Shown here: piece by piece, positions 21,560-31,427 of the stretch
Numbering within the stretch: the stretch's first letter is position 1
How the letters are laid out: each line of letters begins with the position of its first letter
Source: Azorinus chamasolen
Taxonomy: Eukaryota; Mollusca; Bivalvia; Cardiida; Solecurtidae
DNA length: 64,000 nt
Direction: 5' to 3'
Assembly (NCBI GenBank): GCA_963576725.1
Contig: OY755243.1
Coordinates: 76,468,106 to 76,532,105 of the forward strand
Notes under the pieces: generated by a model
What the model was told of the DNA's origin: nothing
The model's input: only the letters and a program-made list of their open reading frames with translations
The model's database searches: none
Program-made: the position numbers and the translations under genes

Positions 21560-22031
21560 CACATGAGACGGCTAATTAGTTGTTATTTAGGATAGGTGGC
21601 TGTTTGAAGCAATGTGAAAGTAGGAACGTTCTGTTTTTTTTTACTTTCATCTTGCTTTAAGCAGCCACCTGCCTTTAACACAAAATACTTGATGTAATTT
21701 AGTGGCCGTTATAGAGAGGTCTTGCTGTATTTGCATATGATATCGATTGAGTAAAATACATATTGGTCTAACCCTCTATCTGATAGATATGCCTTTTGAT
21801 GCATCGGCAAACCTGATAAATCCAGATCAGATAGATATATAGAAGAACACCCATGTAGATCAACCGACCTACCGCAAGCCAGCTGGAAGGCTTCTTTCCC
21901 CATATAAAAAAAATAGTCCTAAGTTCAGGGTAAGTCGATCAAAAGTCGAATGCTCACATAGAGCCAAAATTTATAATTTGATTTCACCAGTAGATATGAG
22001 AAAGCCAGGTCATTTCCAAACCCAATTATGA
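21560..22031 (+). repeat. Dispersed duplication of ~470 bp, copy 1 (with MITE D2)
   Basis: Matches 55530-55999. It starts with most of a D2 element (to TATAGAGAGGTCTTGCTGTA at 21731) and continues with AACCCTCTATCTGATAGATA, CACCCATGTAGATCAACCGA and AGAAAGCCAGGTCATTTCC. Both copies have a minus-strand open frame of 64-87 codons with similar peptides (for example LSGLPMHQKAYLSDRGL). I take these as repeat-encoded by chance. Confidence 0.8.
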
Positions 22032-22313
22032 GGAATACTTTAGAATATTGGTTTTCTTGAATTTATTTCAGCAGCTTAATGGTGGTAATCAATGGAAACC
22101 TTGTAACTCTAGTTTCTAGACTAATGCTCAATAATTGGGGGAAATTATCTCTTAACCATTGGCCTGCTGATGAGAATGTTGTGGACGGAAGGGATCGTTT
22201 TCATCGTATCTTTATATAGCGCTGTCTGCCATTTCTTTATAAATATACAATATGAGCCAAAGGTCCAGATAAGATGCGTAAAGTAAAACATTTTCAAGAA
22301 TATTTTTTTTATT

Positions 22314-22389
22314 TCTCCACCGAACACTATGTTGTTCGAGACGATTCTAAAGAGTGGTTACAACATAGAGTTTGGTAGAGAAATGATGG
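22314..22389 (-). mobile_element. Palindrome G, one arm mostly lost
   Basis: TCTCCACCGAACACTATGTT goes straight to GTTCGAGACGATTCTAAAGA and GTGGTTACAACATAGAG. The left arm lacks the ACCACTCTTTAGAATC part. Confidence 0.65.
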
Positions 22390-22499
22390 TTTTAGTGTCT
22401 GAGTACGCTCATTTATTTGTTGCTCAAAGAAATTGAGTCCTGATTAGACATAGCGTTACTCGCTGTCACATCTATATCAAAACTGTCTTTCAAAGGTAT

Positions 22500-22720
22500 C
22501 AATAGGTTCGCCCAGTTAGCATGTTAAGCTTTCTCGTGCTAAGCTCATCATGACAGTCATCTGCAAACAGTTTGGATCCAGATGAAGCACCGAGTAACTT
22601 GCCGTCTCATTAGGATCCAAGCTTTTTGACACTCGGTCAATACTTTCTCAAATGTTTGATCGAATCGGAAGTCGGAGAAAAGAATTAGCAAATCAGAGAT
22701 TTATGCAGACACTGTTTTTA
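22500..22720 (+). mobile_element. MITE C2
   Basis: The hairpin at about 22565-22630 pairs AACAGTTTGGATCCAGATGA with CATTAGGATCCAAGCTTTTT. The right arm has GACACTCGGTCAATACTTTC and TTTGATCGAATCGGAAGTC. The ends are worn. Confidence 0.6.
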
Positions 22721-22725
22721 TGCCC

Positions 22726-23120
22726 CCGCCTTTAGACGACGGGGGCATTAAGTTTTACGCTTGCCCGTCCGTCCGTACGTCCGTACTTACGAAATTATCG
22801 TCAAAGATTTCTTGGCCCGTGTAAGGTGGAATGATTTGATATTTGGTCTGAAGCATTATCATAGTGAATTGTAACGTGTCTTCCCTTTTCAGGTCTGTCG
22901 TCCATCTGCTTCCTGTTTGCCAACACTTTGATTGAATTTTCGTGATTGTTTAATGACAAAACTTTTCGTCAAAGATTTCTTCGCTTGTGTAAGCTGCAAT
23001 GATTTGATATTTAGTCTGAAGCATAATCATAGTAAGTTGTACCGTGTCTCCCCTTTTCAGATCTGTTGTTCATCTACTCCCTGTTTGCCGGTGGGGGCAT
23101 CCGTGTCCCATAGACATATG
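22726..23120 (+). repeat. H-type repeat
   Basis: Begins ATGCCCCCGCCTTTAGACGA, then GGGGGCATTAAG and GCCCGTCCGTCCGTACGTCC. Two internal units of about 195 bp follow (GTCAAAGATTTCTT at 22801 and 22971). It ends with CCGGTGGGGGCATCCGTGTC, so the ends are GGGGGC inverted motifs. Confidence 0.75.
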
Positions 23121-23143
23121 TTTTTATTTCAGAATGAGAAGAA

Positions 23144-23307
23144 TTAACCCTTTGAATACATGGCATGAGTGTACTGGCATTTGCAAGCATTGTAGACCCA
23201 GATAAGAGGGAGAGGAGAAGCCCCCTGATCAGGGTATGTACCATTTGTCATTCAAAATCACAGAGCAAAGTTAAGCATTTTCATAGATAATTGGGCTATA
23301 CAGTTAA
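23144..23307 (+). mobile_element. MITE F2
   Basis: TTAACCCTTTGAATACATGG to TTGGGCTATACAGTTAA. The hairpin (23180-23252) is degraded (GACCCAGATAAGAGGGAGAG). Its last TTAA is the first of the next B element. Confidence 0.7.
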
Positions 23308-23526
23308 CCCATTCCCTCGTATTGACGACTTTTGATGACTCTGAAGTCAAATTGTGAAACCATTGTGATAATTAGAGCATTTGCTCCTATAGGAAAATGC
23401 TCTATTTATCACAATGGTTTCAAGCTAAATAAATCTAAAAGTTTCCTTTTCTCTAGTTAATGCTCCTTTTCGGTAGATTTATTCAAAGTGGTTATATCTA
23501 AATATAGCCTATGAGGTAATGGGTAA
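23304..23526 (+). mobile_element. MITE B
   Basis: TTAACCCATTCCCTCGTATT to CCTATGAGGTAATGGGTAA. The hairpin (about 23355-23430) reads AACCATTGTGATAATTAGAG around TTTGCTCCTATAGGAAAATG. The right arm has TGCTCCTTTTCGGTAGATTT. Confidence 0.8.
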
Positions 23527-23555
23527 TTCCACTTTAAAATAAAGCATTCAAAGGT

Positions 23556-23788
23556 TTAACTCTTTCATATAAACGCGTTTTCATGCATTTGCAAACAGAG
23601 TAGACCCAGATCCTATAGGAGCCGTCTGATTAGGGTCTATTCCGTTTGCTTATGAAATAATATAGATTTGATACAATTTAACATAGTACACATTCCTTGT
23701 TGAAAAGTCCAACATTAAAAACAATCAGCTGATTGACATTCATGCGATCATTATTTGTTTAATGAATATTCATCCGGCATAGGATTAA
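23556..23788 (+). mobile_element. MITE A/A2 hybrid
   Basis: The left end TTAACTCTTTCATATAAACG is A2-like. The right half (ATCAGCTGATTGACATTCAT, ATGAATATTCATCCGGCAT) is A-like. Part of the left hairpin arm is deleted (GACCCAGATCCTATAGGAGC). Confidence 0.75.
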
Positions 23789-23889
23789 ACTTCTCAGTTT
23801 AAACAAAAGTTGAAAGCGTTTTATTGACAATCAAAACATGTCCCTATAGTAACAAGAAAAAAACCCCAACCAAAATGGATCGATTAAGT

Positions 23890-24133
23890 GCTACTTTTAC
23901 TTTTCAAAATGGAAAGCATTTTCATGCATTTACAAACAGAAGACCCTGATCAGAAAAAGGAGCCGTCTGACCGAGGTCTGCTCGTTTTGCTAATGGAATT
24001 TGAAAGATTTGCTTCTTTACTTTCTAAAATGGCTACAATGTTCCACCGTCCATATTTCATTATAACTATTTTGTCCATAAATATTCAATAGGTATTGAAC
24101 TTTGGAATAAACATAGAACAGGGAAAGGGTTAA
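23890..24133 (+). mobile_element. MITE A2
   Basis: The left end is lost. The hairpin (about 23930-23997) is eroded. The right half, from ACTTTCTAAAATGGCTACAA to ACAGGGAAAGGGTTAA, is well kept. Confidence 0.75.
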
Positions 24134-24199
24134 GATTATACGATTCTGATGTAAATCACACATTTTATCTTCAAACGGATTCCTGTGAGATGATCTGAA

Positions 24200-24262
24200 T
24201 GGACGAATGGAAGGAAAACAAACATTCGAACATTCGAACAAACGAACATTCGAACAAACGTA
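24200..24262 (+). repeat. Short CATTCGAACAAACGAA tandem repeat
   Basis: Four imperfect units of about 10-18 bp. Confidence 0.75.
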
Positions 24263-24434
24263 ACTGATGGATCTAGTGATGTGGCTAACTTAACTCCAAT
24301 GAAACATACAAAATGGCGCCCGAATTGGCTGCAACAATTATCACATTTATTTTAAAGTCACATGTCAAACATAACAATTTCACCACATTTATTTCATTAA
24401 TCCTCAACATTTTACTGGTGAATTGGTGATACAA

Positions 24435-24500
24435 TTAACAAACAGTTTGGATCCAGATGAGGATCACGATCTTAACTGTTTGACACATCAACACTTTTAA
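24435..24500 (+). mobile_element. MITE C2 hairpin fragment
   Basis: AACAGTTTGGATCCAGATGA followed by a shortened return arm (GGATCACGATCTTAACTGTT) and GACACATCAACACTTTTAA. Confidence 0.5.
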
Positions 24501-24688
24501 CCAATTCCCTCATAGTGACGCCTTTTGACGCCTCAGCAAAAGTCACCAGTTCAAACCATTGTGGGCAAATGCTCTATTTATCACAATTGTGTAAAATTAC
24601 AAATTCCTTTTCCCTAGTTAATGCTCCTTTTCGGTACATTTATTCATAGAGGTTGGATTTGAAAATAGCCCCTGAGGGAATGGGTTAA
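24497..24688 (+). mobile_element. MITE B, shortened hairpin
   Basis: TTAACCAATTCCCTCATAGT to TGAGGGAATGGGTTAA, TTAA both sides. The left arm is deleted between ACCATTGTG and GGCAAATGCTCTATTTATCA. Confidence 0.8.
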
Positions 24689-24801
24689 AACTGGGAATGG
24701 TAAACCTCTTCTAGTAGAATGTAAGCAGATGGCAATAGTTGCAGAAAGGCAATTGCTCAGAGTGCAGATGCTTAATGTTTCTTTAAAATTAAACCAAGTA
24801 C

Positions 24802-25018
24802 CATAAAACCTCCCGAAACCGGACGTTCAATTTAATATAAATATCGGTCTTGGAGACAGGTGGCATCTTAATGCAGGGTGAATGCCATGCAGAAAGATCC
24901 TCTAGGATGTAGGAGCTTTCTGTATGACTTCCATCCTGAATTAAGTAGCCCCCTGCCTAAAAGCATCTAAATTAGTCTCTACTACTTCTAGAGTTCCAGT
25001 TTAGAGAGGTTTTACTTA
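24802..25018 (+). mobile_element. MITE D3
   Basis: Ends ATAAAACCTCCCGAAACCGG and CAGTTTAGAGAGGTTTTACT. The hairpin contains CTTAATGCAGGGTGAATGCC, an apex AGATCCTCTAGGATGTAGGA, and CTTCCATCCTGAATTAAGTA. Confidence 0.7.
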
Positions 25019-25069
25019 TTTCTAACAACTTATAAATGCTTGTTGACGTTGGCGATATAGCATTAACCT

Positions 25070-25179
25070 AAAGCTCCTAGAGGAGCTTTCTGCATAACTT
25101 TTACCCTGCATTACGCTGCTTGTCTCAAAGACCGATATTTTTACGACATTGAACGTCCAGTTTAGAGGGGTTTACTGTA
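25070..25179 (+). mobile_element. MITE D3, right half only
   Basis: Starts inside the apex (AAGCTCCTAGAGGAGCTTTC) and ends GTTTAGAGGGGTTTACTGTA. It abuts the next D2 tail to head. Confidence 0.7.
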
Positions 25180-25385
25180 CAGTAAAACCTCTCTATAACG
25201 ACCACTATATTACATCAAGTATTTTGTGTTAAAGGCAGGTGGATGCTTAAAGGAAGGTGAGAAGAAAACATAACACTCCTATAGGGGCGTTCTGTTTTAC
25301 TTCCACCTTGATTTAAGCAACCACCTGCCCTAAACACCAACTAATTAACATAATTTAGTGGCCGTTATAGAGAGGTTTTACTGTA
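25178..25385 (+). mobile_element. MITE D2, full length (TA-flanked)
   Basis: TACAGTAAAACCTCTCTATA to TATAGAGAGGTTTTACTGTA form perfect TIRs of about 24 bp. The inner hairpin has AAAGGAAGGTGAGAAGAAAA, an apex ACTCCTATAGGGGCGTT and TTACTTCCACCTTGATTTAA. The TA flanks and CAGTAAAACC-type ends are typical of Tc1/mariner-related MITEs. No ORF. Confidence 0.85.
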
Positions 25386-25489
25386 CTCTAATAAAACATT
25401 GATGCTGTCAGCAGTAGGCTACACCAAGCCCATAACACACGTTGCACTTTTCGCAATGTATATTACAATTTACATCTATGACATTTCCC

Positions 25490-25743
25490 CATTTACATAT
25501 TCATGTACATGTAAGATATAATGACATCATGAATATTAATTAGGTGCGTTTTTGTTTATTATGGCATACATGTATACACACAGGGAGATTTGGCCATGGC
25601 AGAACTTTATAAACACATCTATATCATTGTATAGGCAAACAGGGCAGACCATGATCAGGCGACTCCTACACGGTCCACATGATCCTGGTCCACTCTCTAA
25701 ATGCAAATACGTAATAAGTCGTATCTATGGGGTAAAGGGTTAG
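25490..25743 (-). mobile_element. MITE A
   Basis: Right-end sequence ATTCATGTACATGTAAGATA, the block TTTGGCCATGGCAGAACTTT, an eroded hairpin (25642-25705) and the end ATCTATGGGGTAAAGGGTTA. Confidence 0.75.
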
Positions 25744-25756
25744 AAAACATCGATAA

Positions 25757-26000
25757 TGTCAGCAAAGGTCTGCTCAAATCTGATGAGATTGTGACTTCTG
25801 ATTCGACCTGGCTTTTGAGAAATAGTGTCAAATAGCTTAGATCCAGATGAGACGCCGAGAAACTTGGCGTCTCATCTGGATCCAAGCTATTTGACAGATG
25901 GATCTAAGCTATATATATATCATATGCAAACATTTTGGATCCAGATGAGACGCAGAAAAACTCGGCGTCTCATCAGGATCCGAACTGTTTGACATTATGT
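25757..26000 (-). mobile_element. MITE C2 plus a second C2 hairpin
   Basis: The first hairpin at 25825-25895 is near perfect (GATCCAGATGAGACGCCGAG with complement), preceded by CTGGCTTTTGAGAAATAGTG. A second independent C-type hairpin lies at 25925-25992 (TTTTGGATCCAGATGAGACG to CTCATCAGGATCCGAACTGT). Confidence 0.65.
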
Positions 26001-26096
26001 TGGTGTTTTTCATAAAGATATTGAACCAGCTCCCACTTTAAAACTTGAAGCAGACGAAAATTTGTCTCGCGGACAACACTGCTGGCATTGAGCTGG

Positions 26097-26338
26097 TTAA
26101 CCATTTACTACATAAATACGCTTTTCTACGCCTTTGCAAACAAAGTAGACCCAGATCAGTCAGCTCACATCGGAGCCGTCCGATCAGGGGTTTGATCTGT
26201 TTGCTTATACATATGATTCTACAATTTCTGCCCTGGCCAAAATATCATGTGATCATATATCATTATAAAAAAAATAATCTTATTAATATTCATGACGTCA
26301 TTATTTTTTTCATAAATATTCATGGAGTAAAGACTTAA
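26097..26338 (+). mobile_element. MITE A, full length
   Basis: TTAACCATTTACTACATAAA to TTCATGGAGTAAAGACTTAA, TTAA both sides. The hairpin (26134-26205) is eroded at the apex (CAGCTCACATCGGAGCCG). Confidence 0.8.
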
Positions 26339-26439
26339 AACTAATCGCGGGTGTTGTGCAAACAGTTTTGACATTTTGTCACAGTGTCAATACCAGTACA
26401 GCTATTCATATCAACTACACATAGTTTGTTCGGGCAATC

Positions 26440-26475
26440 TTAGGGGTGTGTGGGGTGGGGTGGGGGGTGGGGAGT
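26440..26475 (+). repeat. GGGGTG-rich simple repeat
   Basis: GGGTGTGTGGGGTGGGGTGG and following. An A-type hairpin remnant (AACAGTATAGACCATGATCA) lies a little further on, at 26600-26660. Confidence 0.7.
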
Positions 26476-26711
26476 ACGCATTAGTCCATTTTAATCTGCA
26501 TTTCATAGTGAACTCGCCCAAAACAATATTTGGAATGAATCTAATATTTATTTTCAGGGATTTCCTTTGCCGACGTGAGCCTTGTAAAATAATTTGCGAT
26601 GCAAACAGTATAGACCATGATCAGACGGCTCCGGGTATGGGTTTACACGTTTTTCCTAGGTCCTATTTAGGGATACTCGACATAAATAAGTTAACAGAGG
26701 GAAAACAAGGT

Positions 26712-26960
26712 TTAACCCTTTACTCCATAAATACGCCTTTCTACGCCTTTGCAAACAGAGTAGACCCTGATCAGACGGCTCCTGTAGGAGCCGTCTGAAC
26801 AGGGTCTGCTCTGTTTGCTTATGATATAATATAGGTATGAATCTACAGGTTCTGCAATATCAAACAATTCCTGTGTCCATGTGCTGCTATAACATTTAAT
26901 CTTATTAATATTCATGATGTCATTATTTCTTACATGAATATCAACGGAGTAAAGGCTTAA
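26712..26960 (+). mobile_element. MITE A, full-length reference copy
   Basis: TTAACCCTTTACTCCATAAA to AATATCAACGGAGTAAAGGC then TTAA, about 249 bp. The hairpin at about 26750-26820 pairs GACCCTGATCAGACGGCTCC around CTGTAG. The right arm has TCTACAGGTTCTGCAATATC and TATTAATATTCATGATGTCA. Only the outer 10 bp or so are inverted repeats (TTAACCCTTTACTCCATAAA versus complement of GGAGTAAAGGCTTAA), so apart from the hairpin the arms are unrelated. Confidence 0.85.
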
Positions 26961-26994
26961 TATATAAGATATGAACTGGTCTATCAATCCTTTT

Positions 26995-27173
26995 CAACGC
27001 TGTGTTTTCAAATGGACTGTTCCAAAATTCAATCAGACCAAGCTTACCTTAAATATATAGGGTATTTGTTATTTTTTTTAAATAAACGTGTATCATTACA
27101 AACAGTGTAGACCCAGATGAGAGGACTCTTCTATGAGCCCCTTTGACTCACTTCCCGCTTTGGGAGAGTTAAA
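26995..27173 (-). mobile_element. MITE F, eroded
   Basis: TTTTCAAATGGACTGTTCCA (right-end word of F), a decayed middle, the hairpin AACAGTGTAGACCCAGATGA with a poor return arm, and the end GGGAGAGTTAA. Confidence 0.6.
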
Positions 27174-27455
27174 CTTACCTTATTTCTCAACTTTATAGCA
27201 GCTATTTTGCTGCTATTAAATTGCAATTCCGCATAGAACTCTGCTTCTCACAGAATCGCCTCGGAGAGGGTTTAGTAAATTTGGATTCAGCAGAGAAATG
27301 TCAAAACATATGTCATACATAGTCTTTATATATATATCGCTGAATAATGAAATGACGAATGGTGATGATGCTGATAGATAAATAATCATAGGTGACGGTG
27401 AACAACATCAGGCGCTACCGAGAAACTTGTATTAAAACAACGCTGTCGTCCCTCC

Positions 27456-27660
27456 ATCATGAAAGTCCATGTAAGAAATAATGACATCACTTTATAGCTG
27501 AAATTTTAGAATGGAATATGAACACGTGACTTTTTGTCCACAGCAGAAAGTGAGGTATCAGATCTATATAATCCAATAAGTAAATCGAGCAGACCCTGAT
27601 CAGACGGATCCTACAGGAGCCGTCTGATCTGGGTCTACTCTGTTTGCTAAAGCCTTAAAC
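27456..27660 (-). mobile_element. MITE A
   Basis: GTCCATGTAAGAAATAATGA to GTCTACTCTGTTTGC. The hairpin (27580-27650) is near perfect with apex GATCCTACAGGAGCC. The terminal GGGTTAA is lost. Confidence 0.75.
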
Positions 27661-27705
27661 ATCATCTCTGTCAAGCAAAATGCTACTAATGTAAAGTGAA
27701 TTCTT

Positions 27706-27936
27706 ATCAACCCATTCCCTCCTATTGACGCCCTTTGACGCCTCTGTAAAAGTCAATTTTTGAAACCATTGTAATCAATAGAGGATTTGTTCCATATGAG
27801 CAAATGCTCAATTTATCACAATCGTTTCAAAACTACACACTTCTAAAACATTCATTTTCTCTAGTAAATGCTCCTTTTCGGTAGGTTTTTGTTAAAGAGG
27901 TTGGGTCAAAAAATAGCCTAGTAGGGAATGAGTTAA
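27706..27936 (+). mobile_element. MITE B
   Basis: CAACCCATTCCCTCCTATTG to AGTAGGGAATGAGTTAA. The hairpin (27757-27832) apex is mutated (TTTGTTCCATATGAGCAAAT). Confidence 0.8.
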
Positions 27937-28097
27937 AGTAGGAAGGAGATGTGAGAGTTCTGATCCTGTAGCACAAAGTCAATATTTTCTGTTTTTTCCC
28001 TTTTTTTTTTTTTATAAACATCGATCCTAATGGGCAACATCAGAGTTTCCGAGACACAAATGCTTCCGGACATAAAATGCATTTTAAAGCGGTTATT

Positions 28098-28311
28098 TTA
28101 ACCCTTTCAGTGTAGGGAACAACTCACTAATATCCTTTACAAACAGTGCAGACCCAGATGAGAGGGCTCCCAGGAGAGCCCTCTCATCAGGGTCTGCACT
28201 GTTTGTCATGTCACATTTTTCTTTAGAAAAAATCCCTAAATATTCACCATAAGCTTGACCTGTTTGAATTTTGGAATAGTCCATTTGAAAATTCAGCGTT
28301 GTAAGGGTTAG
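28098..28311 (+). mobile_element. MITE F, full-length reference copy
   Basis: TTAACCCTTTCAGTGTAGGG to CAGCGTTGTAAGGGTTA. The hairpin (28138-28210) is GACCCAGATGAGAGGGCTCC with complement, apex CCCAGG. The right arm has TGACCTGTTTGAATTTTGGA and TTTGAAAATTCAGCGTTGTA. Confidence 0.85.
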
Positions 28312-28359
28312 CATCAATATGATGCAAATTGGTATCATTCACTCATACTTCCCCTCTAT

Positions 28360-28561
28360 TTAACCCTTATCTTGCTATTAAAATAACGTTTGCTCAAACT
28401 TATCTAGAGCAATTTTTACTTCAGGTTCGTTCAAGCTTTTGGGAAACTGATGACCGAGTGTCAAACAGCTTGGATCCTGATGAGACGCCGAATTATTTGG
28501 CATCTGGATATAAACTGTTTGTAAATATCAGTCGGGTTGCGCTTACTGTGGTCAGGGTTAA
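28360..28561 (-). mobile_element. MITE C2
   Basis: TTAACCCTTATCTTGCTATT to GTGGTCAGGGTTAA. The hairpin (28448-28520) has lost part of its return arm (GCCGAATTATTTGGCATCTG). Also TCAAGCTTTTGGGAAACTGA. Confidence 0.75.
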
Positions 28562-28729
28562 GCTTCACAATGATGTACACAAATTTCACAATAATGCTAT
28601 TCACACGCGCAAAAAATCACACTTTGAGGCTGAAATATGCAAATGCACTTACAGAAAAACCTGTCTACAGCTACCATCAAAATTAGGTCTTATTCTAGAT
28701 GGAGTTTTAACAATTTCACTTCCAAATTT

Positions 28730-29072
28730 GGTCGTCTGCAAACTTTGTCGTCTGCTACAATTTCCAGTTTTATTGTTTCTTCATTGTTTTTGAAACCAAA
28801 ATCCAAATAGTCACAATAACAAACAGGTTGGATTCAGGGTCCGAGGTTATAAATCTTCTGAGTCTGAGATCATTCTCAAGTATCTGATTGGTCAGATTCT
28901 GAGCAAGCTCAAAATCTGACCAATCAGATGCTTGATAATGATCTCAGACTCAAGCAAAACGTTTTATAACCTCGGGGCTGGATGTGACGCGGAGTTACTC
29001 GGCGTCTCATCTGAATCCAACTTGTTTGCATAAGTACATGTAAGTACAGATGCGACATTGGCAGCGAAAGGG
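28730..29072 (-). mobile_element. MITE C with a nested foldback element (28840-28976)
   Basis: The C left part (TGGTCGTCTGCAAACTTTGT, ACAGGTTGGATTCAGG) is interrupted within the hairpin by a 137-bp palindrome whose arms are CGAGGTTATAAATC and complement, AGTCTGAGATCATT and complement, and ATCTGATTGGTCAGATTCTG and complement. The C hairpin then resumes as GGATGTGACGCGGAGTTACT and CATCTGAATCCAACTTGTTT. The end is GGCAGCGAAAGGGTCA. Confidence 0.75.
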
Positions 29073-29075
29073 TCA

Positions 29076-29348
29076 TGGCAGATGGCTGCTTCAGGCAGGA
29101 CGAAAGCTCCTCTACGAACTTTACTTTCATCCTGCATTAAGAAAACACCTGCTCTTATCGACCTCAATTTTTATTCGTCACAATTAAACCTCTCTAAACC
29201 GGAATTTTCAATAAAGAATTTAATCAGATGGCTGCTTAATGCTGGGTGAAAGTTCTGCATGACTTTCACACAGCATTAAGCTGCCACCTGTCGTACAGAC
29301 TGGCATTAATGCTAATTTTAACGTCCGGTTTAGAGATGTTTTACTGTA
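29076..29348 (+). mobile_element. Two MITE D3 fragments
   Basis: 29076-29200 is an eroded D (GGCTGCTTCAGGCAGGACGA, CTTTCATCCTGCATTAAGAA). 29190-29348 is another with TIRs AAACCTCTCTAAACCGGAAT and ACGTCCGGTTTAGAGATGTT and an almost lost apex. Confidence 0.65.
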
Positions 29349-29398
29349 AGTGGTCGCTATAGGCAGGAGGCTGAGGATGTACTGAGTTCTGATTCAAT

Positions 29399-29758
29399 TT
29401 ACATTTTGACGTCCGAGATGGACTTAGTTCGTATTTCATCTTTCGTTGAATCCGACATTTCTATTAACTTGAATGTGTTAACTTGTTTTCTTGACAACGT
29501 CCTGTCCCGGAATCTTGACAGAATAAGTTGCACTTTTCTAGGCGTGTCGTTATCCGCTTTACAGCAGTCTGTTTTACATTTGCACGTGGATGGCGTGCAC
29601 CTGTCGCAGTTGGCAAGGTCGCCAGAGGCGGGTGTAGGATTGCTTTGGCCAGCACTAGTTGAGGAAGTCTTTTTACTATTCGATTGCCTGGAGGAACTTG
29701 ACCTAGCCTTGTTTCTTGAACCCGTCATTAAGCTGGTCATTCGATAACGGGTAAAAGT
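29399..29758 (-). CDS. Candidate terminal coding exon, small basic Cys-containing protein
   Basis: On the minus strand an open frame follows a good 3' splice site (TTTTGCTCTTCTTCCAG just before 29758). It contains an ATG at 29740, 20 nt into the exon, and stops with TAA at 29399-29401. From that ATG it encodes 113 residues: a Ser/Lys-rich segment (RSSSSRQSNSKKTSSTSAGQ), a Cys cluster (NCDRCTPSTCKCKTDCC, about residues 48-64) and a charged C-terminus. I recognise no family. The area is free of MITEs, unlike its surroundings, which fits an exon. A D element begins about 50 bp after the stop. Alternatives: an exon joined in this frame to upstream exons not seen here, or a chance ORF. The plus-strand frame over the same bases is taken as its shadow. 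Confidence 0.4.
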   Translation of the reverse strand, partial: TFTRYRMTSLMTGSRNKARSSSSRQSNSKKTSSTSAGQSNPTPASGDLANCDRCTPSTCKCKTDCCKADNDTPRKVQLILSRFRDRTLSRKQVNTFKLIEMSDSTKDEIRTKSISDVKM

Positions 29759-29774
29759 CTGGAAGAAGAGCAAA

Positions 29775-30065
29775 ACTTAGTTAAAGTATACATGTATTAG
29801 AAAATTGAAATACAAGATTGATTTGCAAATAGTACATTTAGTTTATAACATCATCGTTCATATTCTATAACTTTTATATAGGAATCCTTTGGTCTGGGTC
29901 TACGATGTTGGCACATGTCCATGTACAGGGACACCAGACAACATAGCTCAAGATGCACCGAGAGACCTGACCTGTTATGTGGACCCAACGGTTTTGTTTA
30001 GGTCAGTATGAATTCACCTATATTGAGTGATACGACTAGTGCATTTAAACGTTTTAAACAAGTGC
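29775..30065. other. No gene or repeat recognised
   Basis: If the 29399-29758 exon is real, this is part of its upstream intron. No 5' exon is identifiable. Confidence 0.4.
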
Positions 30066-30069
30066 TCCT

Positions 30070-30310
30070 ATATTTCTCCGCCATATCCCATGCTGTGACC
30101 ACTCTTTAGAATCGTCTCTTCGAGACGATTCTAAAGAGTGGTCACAACATAGGGTTTGGTGGAGAAATGACGATTTTGGTATCTGAATACCCGGTGCGTA
30201 CCCAAATACTAAAATTGGCATTGCTCCACCAAACCCTATGTTGAGACCACACCTAAGAATAGTCTCGAAGAACAGGGTTTGATGGAAACATAAAGAAGTT
30301 GTTCTTGAAA
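30070..30310 (+). mobile_element. Palindrome G plus a second partial G
   Basis: The first: TTTCTCCGCCATATCCCATG, GTGACCACTCTTTAGAATCG, then a perfect return to GGGTTTGGTGGAGAAATGA (30075-30172). The second starts CTCCACCAAACCCTATGTTG (30228) and has a short return arm (CGAAGAACAGGGTTTGATGG). GGTACGCACC-like text flanks both, as at 51575. Confidence 0.8.
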
Positions 30311-30422
30311 TGTTTTAATGTACGCACCTTATCTGGACCTCTGTTACTTTACCTTTCTAATAATAAAGGATCGCCGAAATACTCATTGAGACAAGTCCAC
30401 TACGGTATGCAAGTTATATGAG

Positions 30423-30665
30423 TTAATCATTTACGCCTTTCTTCGCCTTTGCAAATAAAGTAGACCCAGATAAGATGGCTCATATTGGAGCCATCTGATC
30501 TTGGTCTGCCCTGTTTGCTTATGATATAAGACAGATCGAATTCTGCAGTTTCTGCCATCGCCAAAACCTTCCATATTCATGAGCTGTTTGAACAAGTAAT
30601 ATTATTAATATTCACAATGCCATTATTTCTTACATGAATATTCATGGAATGGAATAAAGGGTTAA
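30423..30665 (+). mobile_element. MITE A, full length
   Basis: TTAATCATTTACGCCTTTCT to TGGAATAAAGGGTTAA. The hairpin (30452-30522) is near perfect: GACCCAGATAAGATGGCTCA with complement. Confidence 0.85.
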
Positions 30666-30839
30666 TAAAAAATGAATAAAGCAACTACATGAAAAACATG
30701 GTTGGCAATTGTCTCGTTCCTCTACATTCAAACTCACATCAATACACATAAATATGCATCATCTATGAGGAAAATGTGTGCCCTGAAAATAACTCAGCAT
30801 GTTAAACACGTGTTCCACCAAGCGCGACTTGATTTGCAT

Positions 30840-30965
30840 TTACAAAAAAAACCAACGTTTGGGTCCAGAACTGACGAGACGTTGAGTAACTCGGCATCTC
30901 ATTAGTATCCATGCAGTTTGACACTCAATCAATAGATTCTCAAAAGCTGGAACGAATAAGAAACA
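30840..30965 (+). mobile_element. MITE C2, partial
   Basis: A hairpin derived from GGGTCCAGAACTGACGAGAC and CATCTCATTAGTATCCATGC, followed by TTTGACACTCAATCAATAGA. Confidence 0.55.
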
Positions 30966-31040
30966 GATAAAAAAATGCAACAAACAAGTGTTTGAGCACA
31001 TGTGAAATTTGTATCACATGATAATGATTACTACTAGTAA

Positions 31041-31281
31041 CGCTGTGCTCCATATATACGCATTTCTACGCCCTTGCTAACAGAGTAGACCCAGATCAGA
31101 CGGCTCCTGTAGGAGCCGTCTGATCAGGGTCTGCTCTGTTTGCTTTTGATATAATATAGATCTGATTCTACAGTTTCTGCTTATGTTGAATATTCCTGTT
31201 GTCATAATTATGTTATTATAAAATACAGCTAATGAATATGCGCGATGTCATTAGTTCTTACATGAATATTCATGGATTAAA
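31041..31281 (+). mobile_element. MITE A
   Basis: CTGTGCTCCATATATACGCA to TTCATGGATTAAAATG. The hairpin (31078-31142) is perfect except for the A/A stem mismatch (GACCCAGATCAGACGG versus CCGTCTGATCAGGGTC). Confidence 0.8.
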
Positions 31282-31427
31282 ATGTTTGATATCAATTTTT
31301 TTTACAGTAGAATAGTTAATGATTAAGCATACCGTGAAGCGTGAGTCTAAGATTAATGTGTTTCCTGTTATTGGTAGTAAATTAGAATACTGGACTAGAT
31401 TTCATTTCGTTTAGTTTATTAGTTTTG

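Noticed and set aside
26376..26798. 140-codon plus-strand frame
   Set aside because: Runs through a GGGGTG tract and into a MITE A hairpin; peptide words such as NRVDPDQTAP come from the MITE and recur wherever that arm is translated.
28329..28793. 154-codon plus-strand frame
   Set aside because: Covers MITE C2 and part of MITE C; the SNSLDPDETP segment is the C hairpin arm and recurs at other C copies (for example 34383).
29406..29747. 113-codon plus-strand frame opposite the candidate exon
   Set aside because: No splice context and no recognisable motif; the minus strand has the acceptor and Cys cluster, so this is treated as a shadow.
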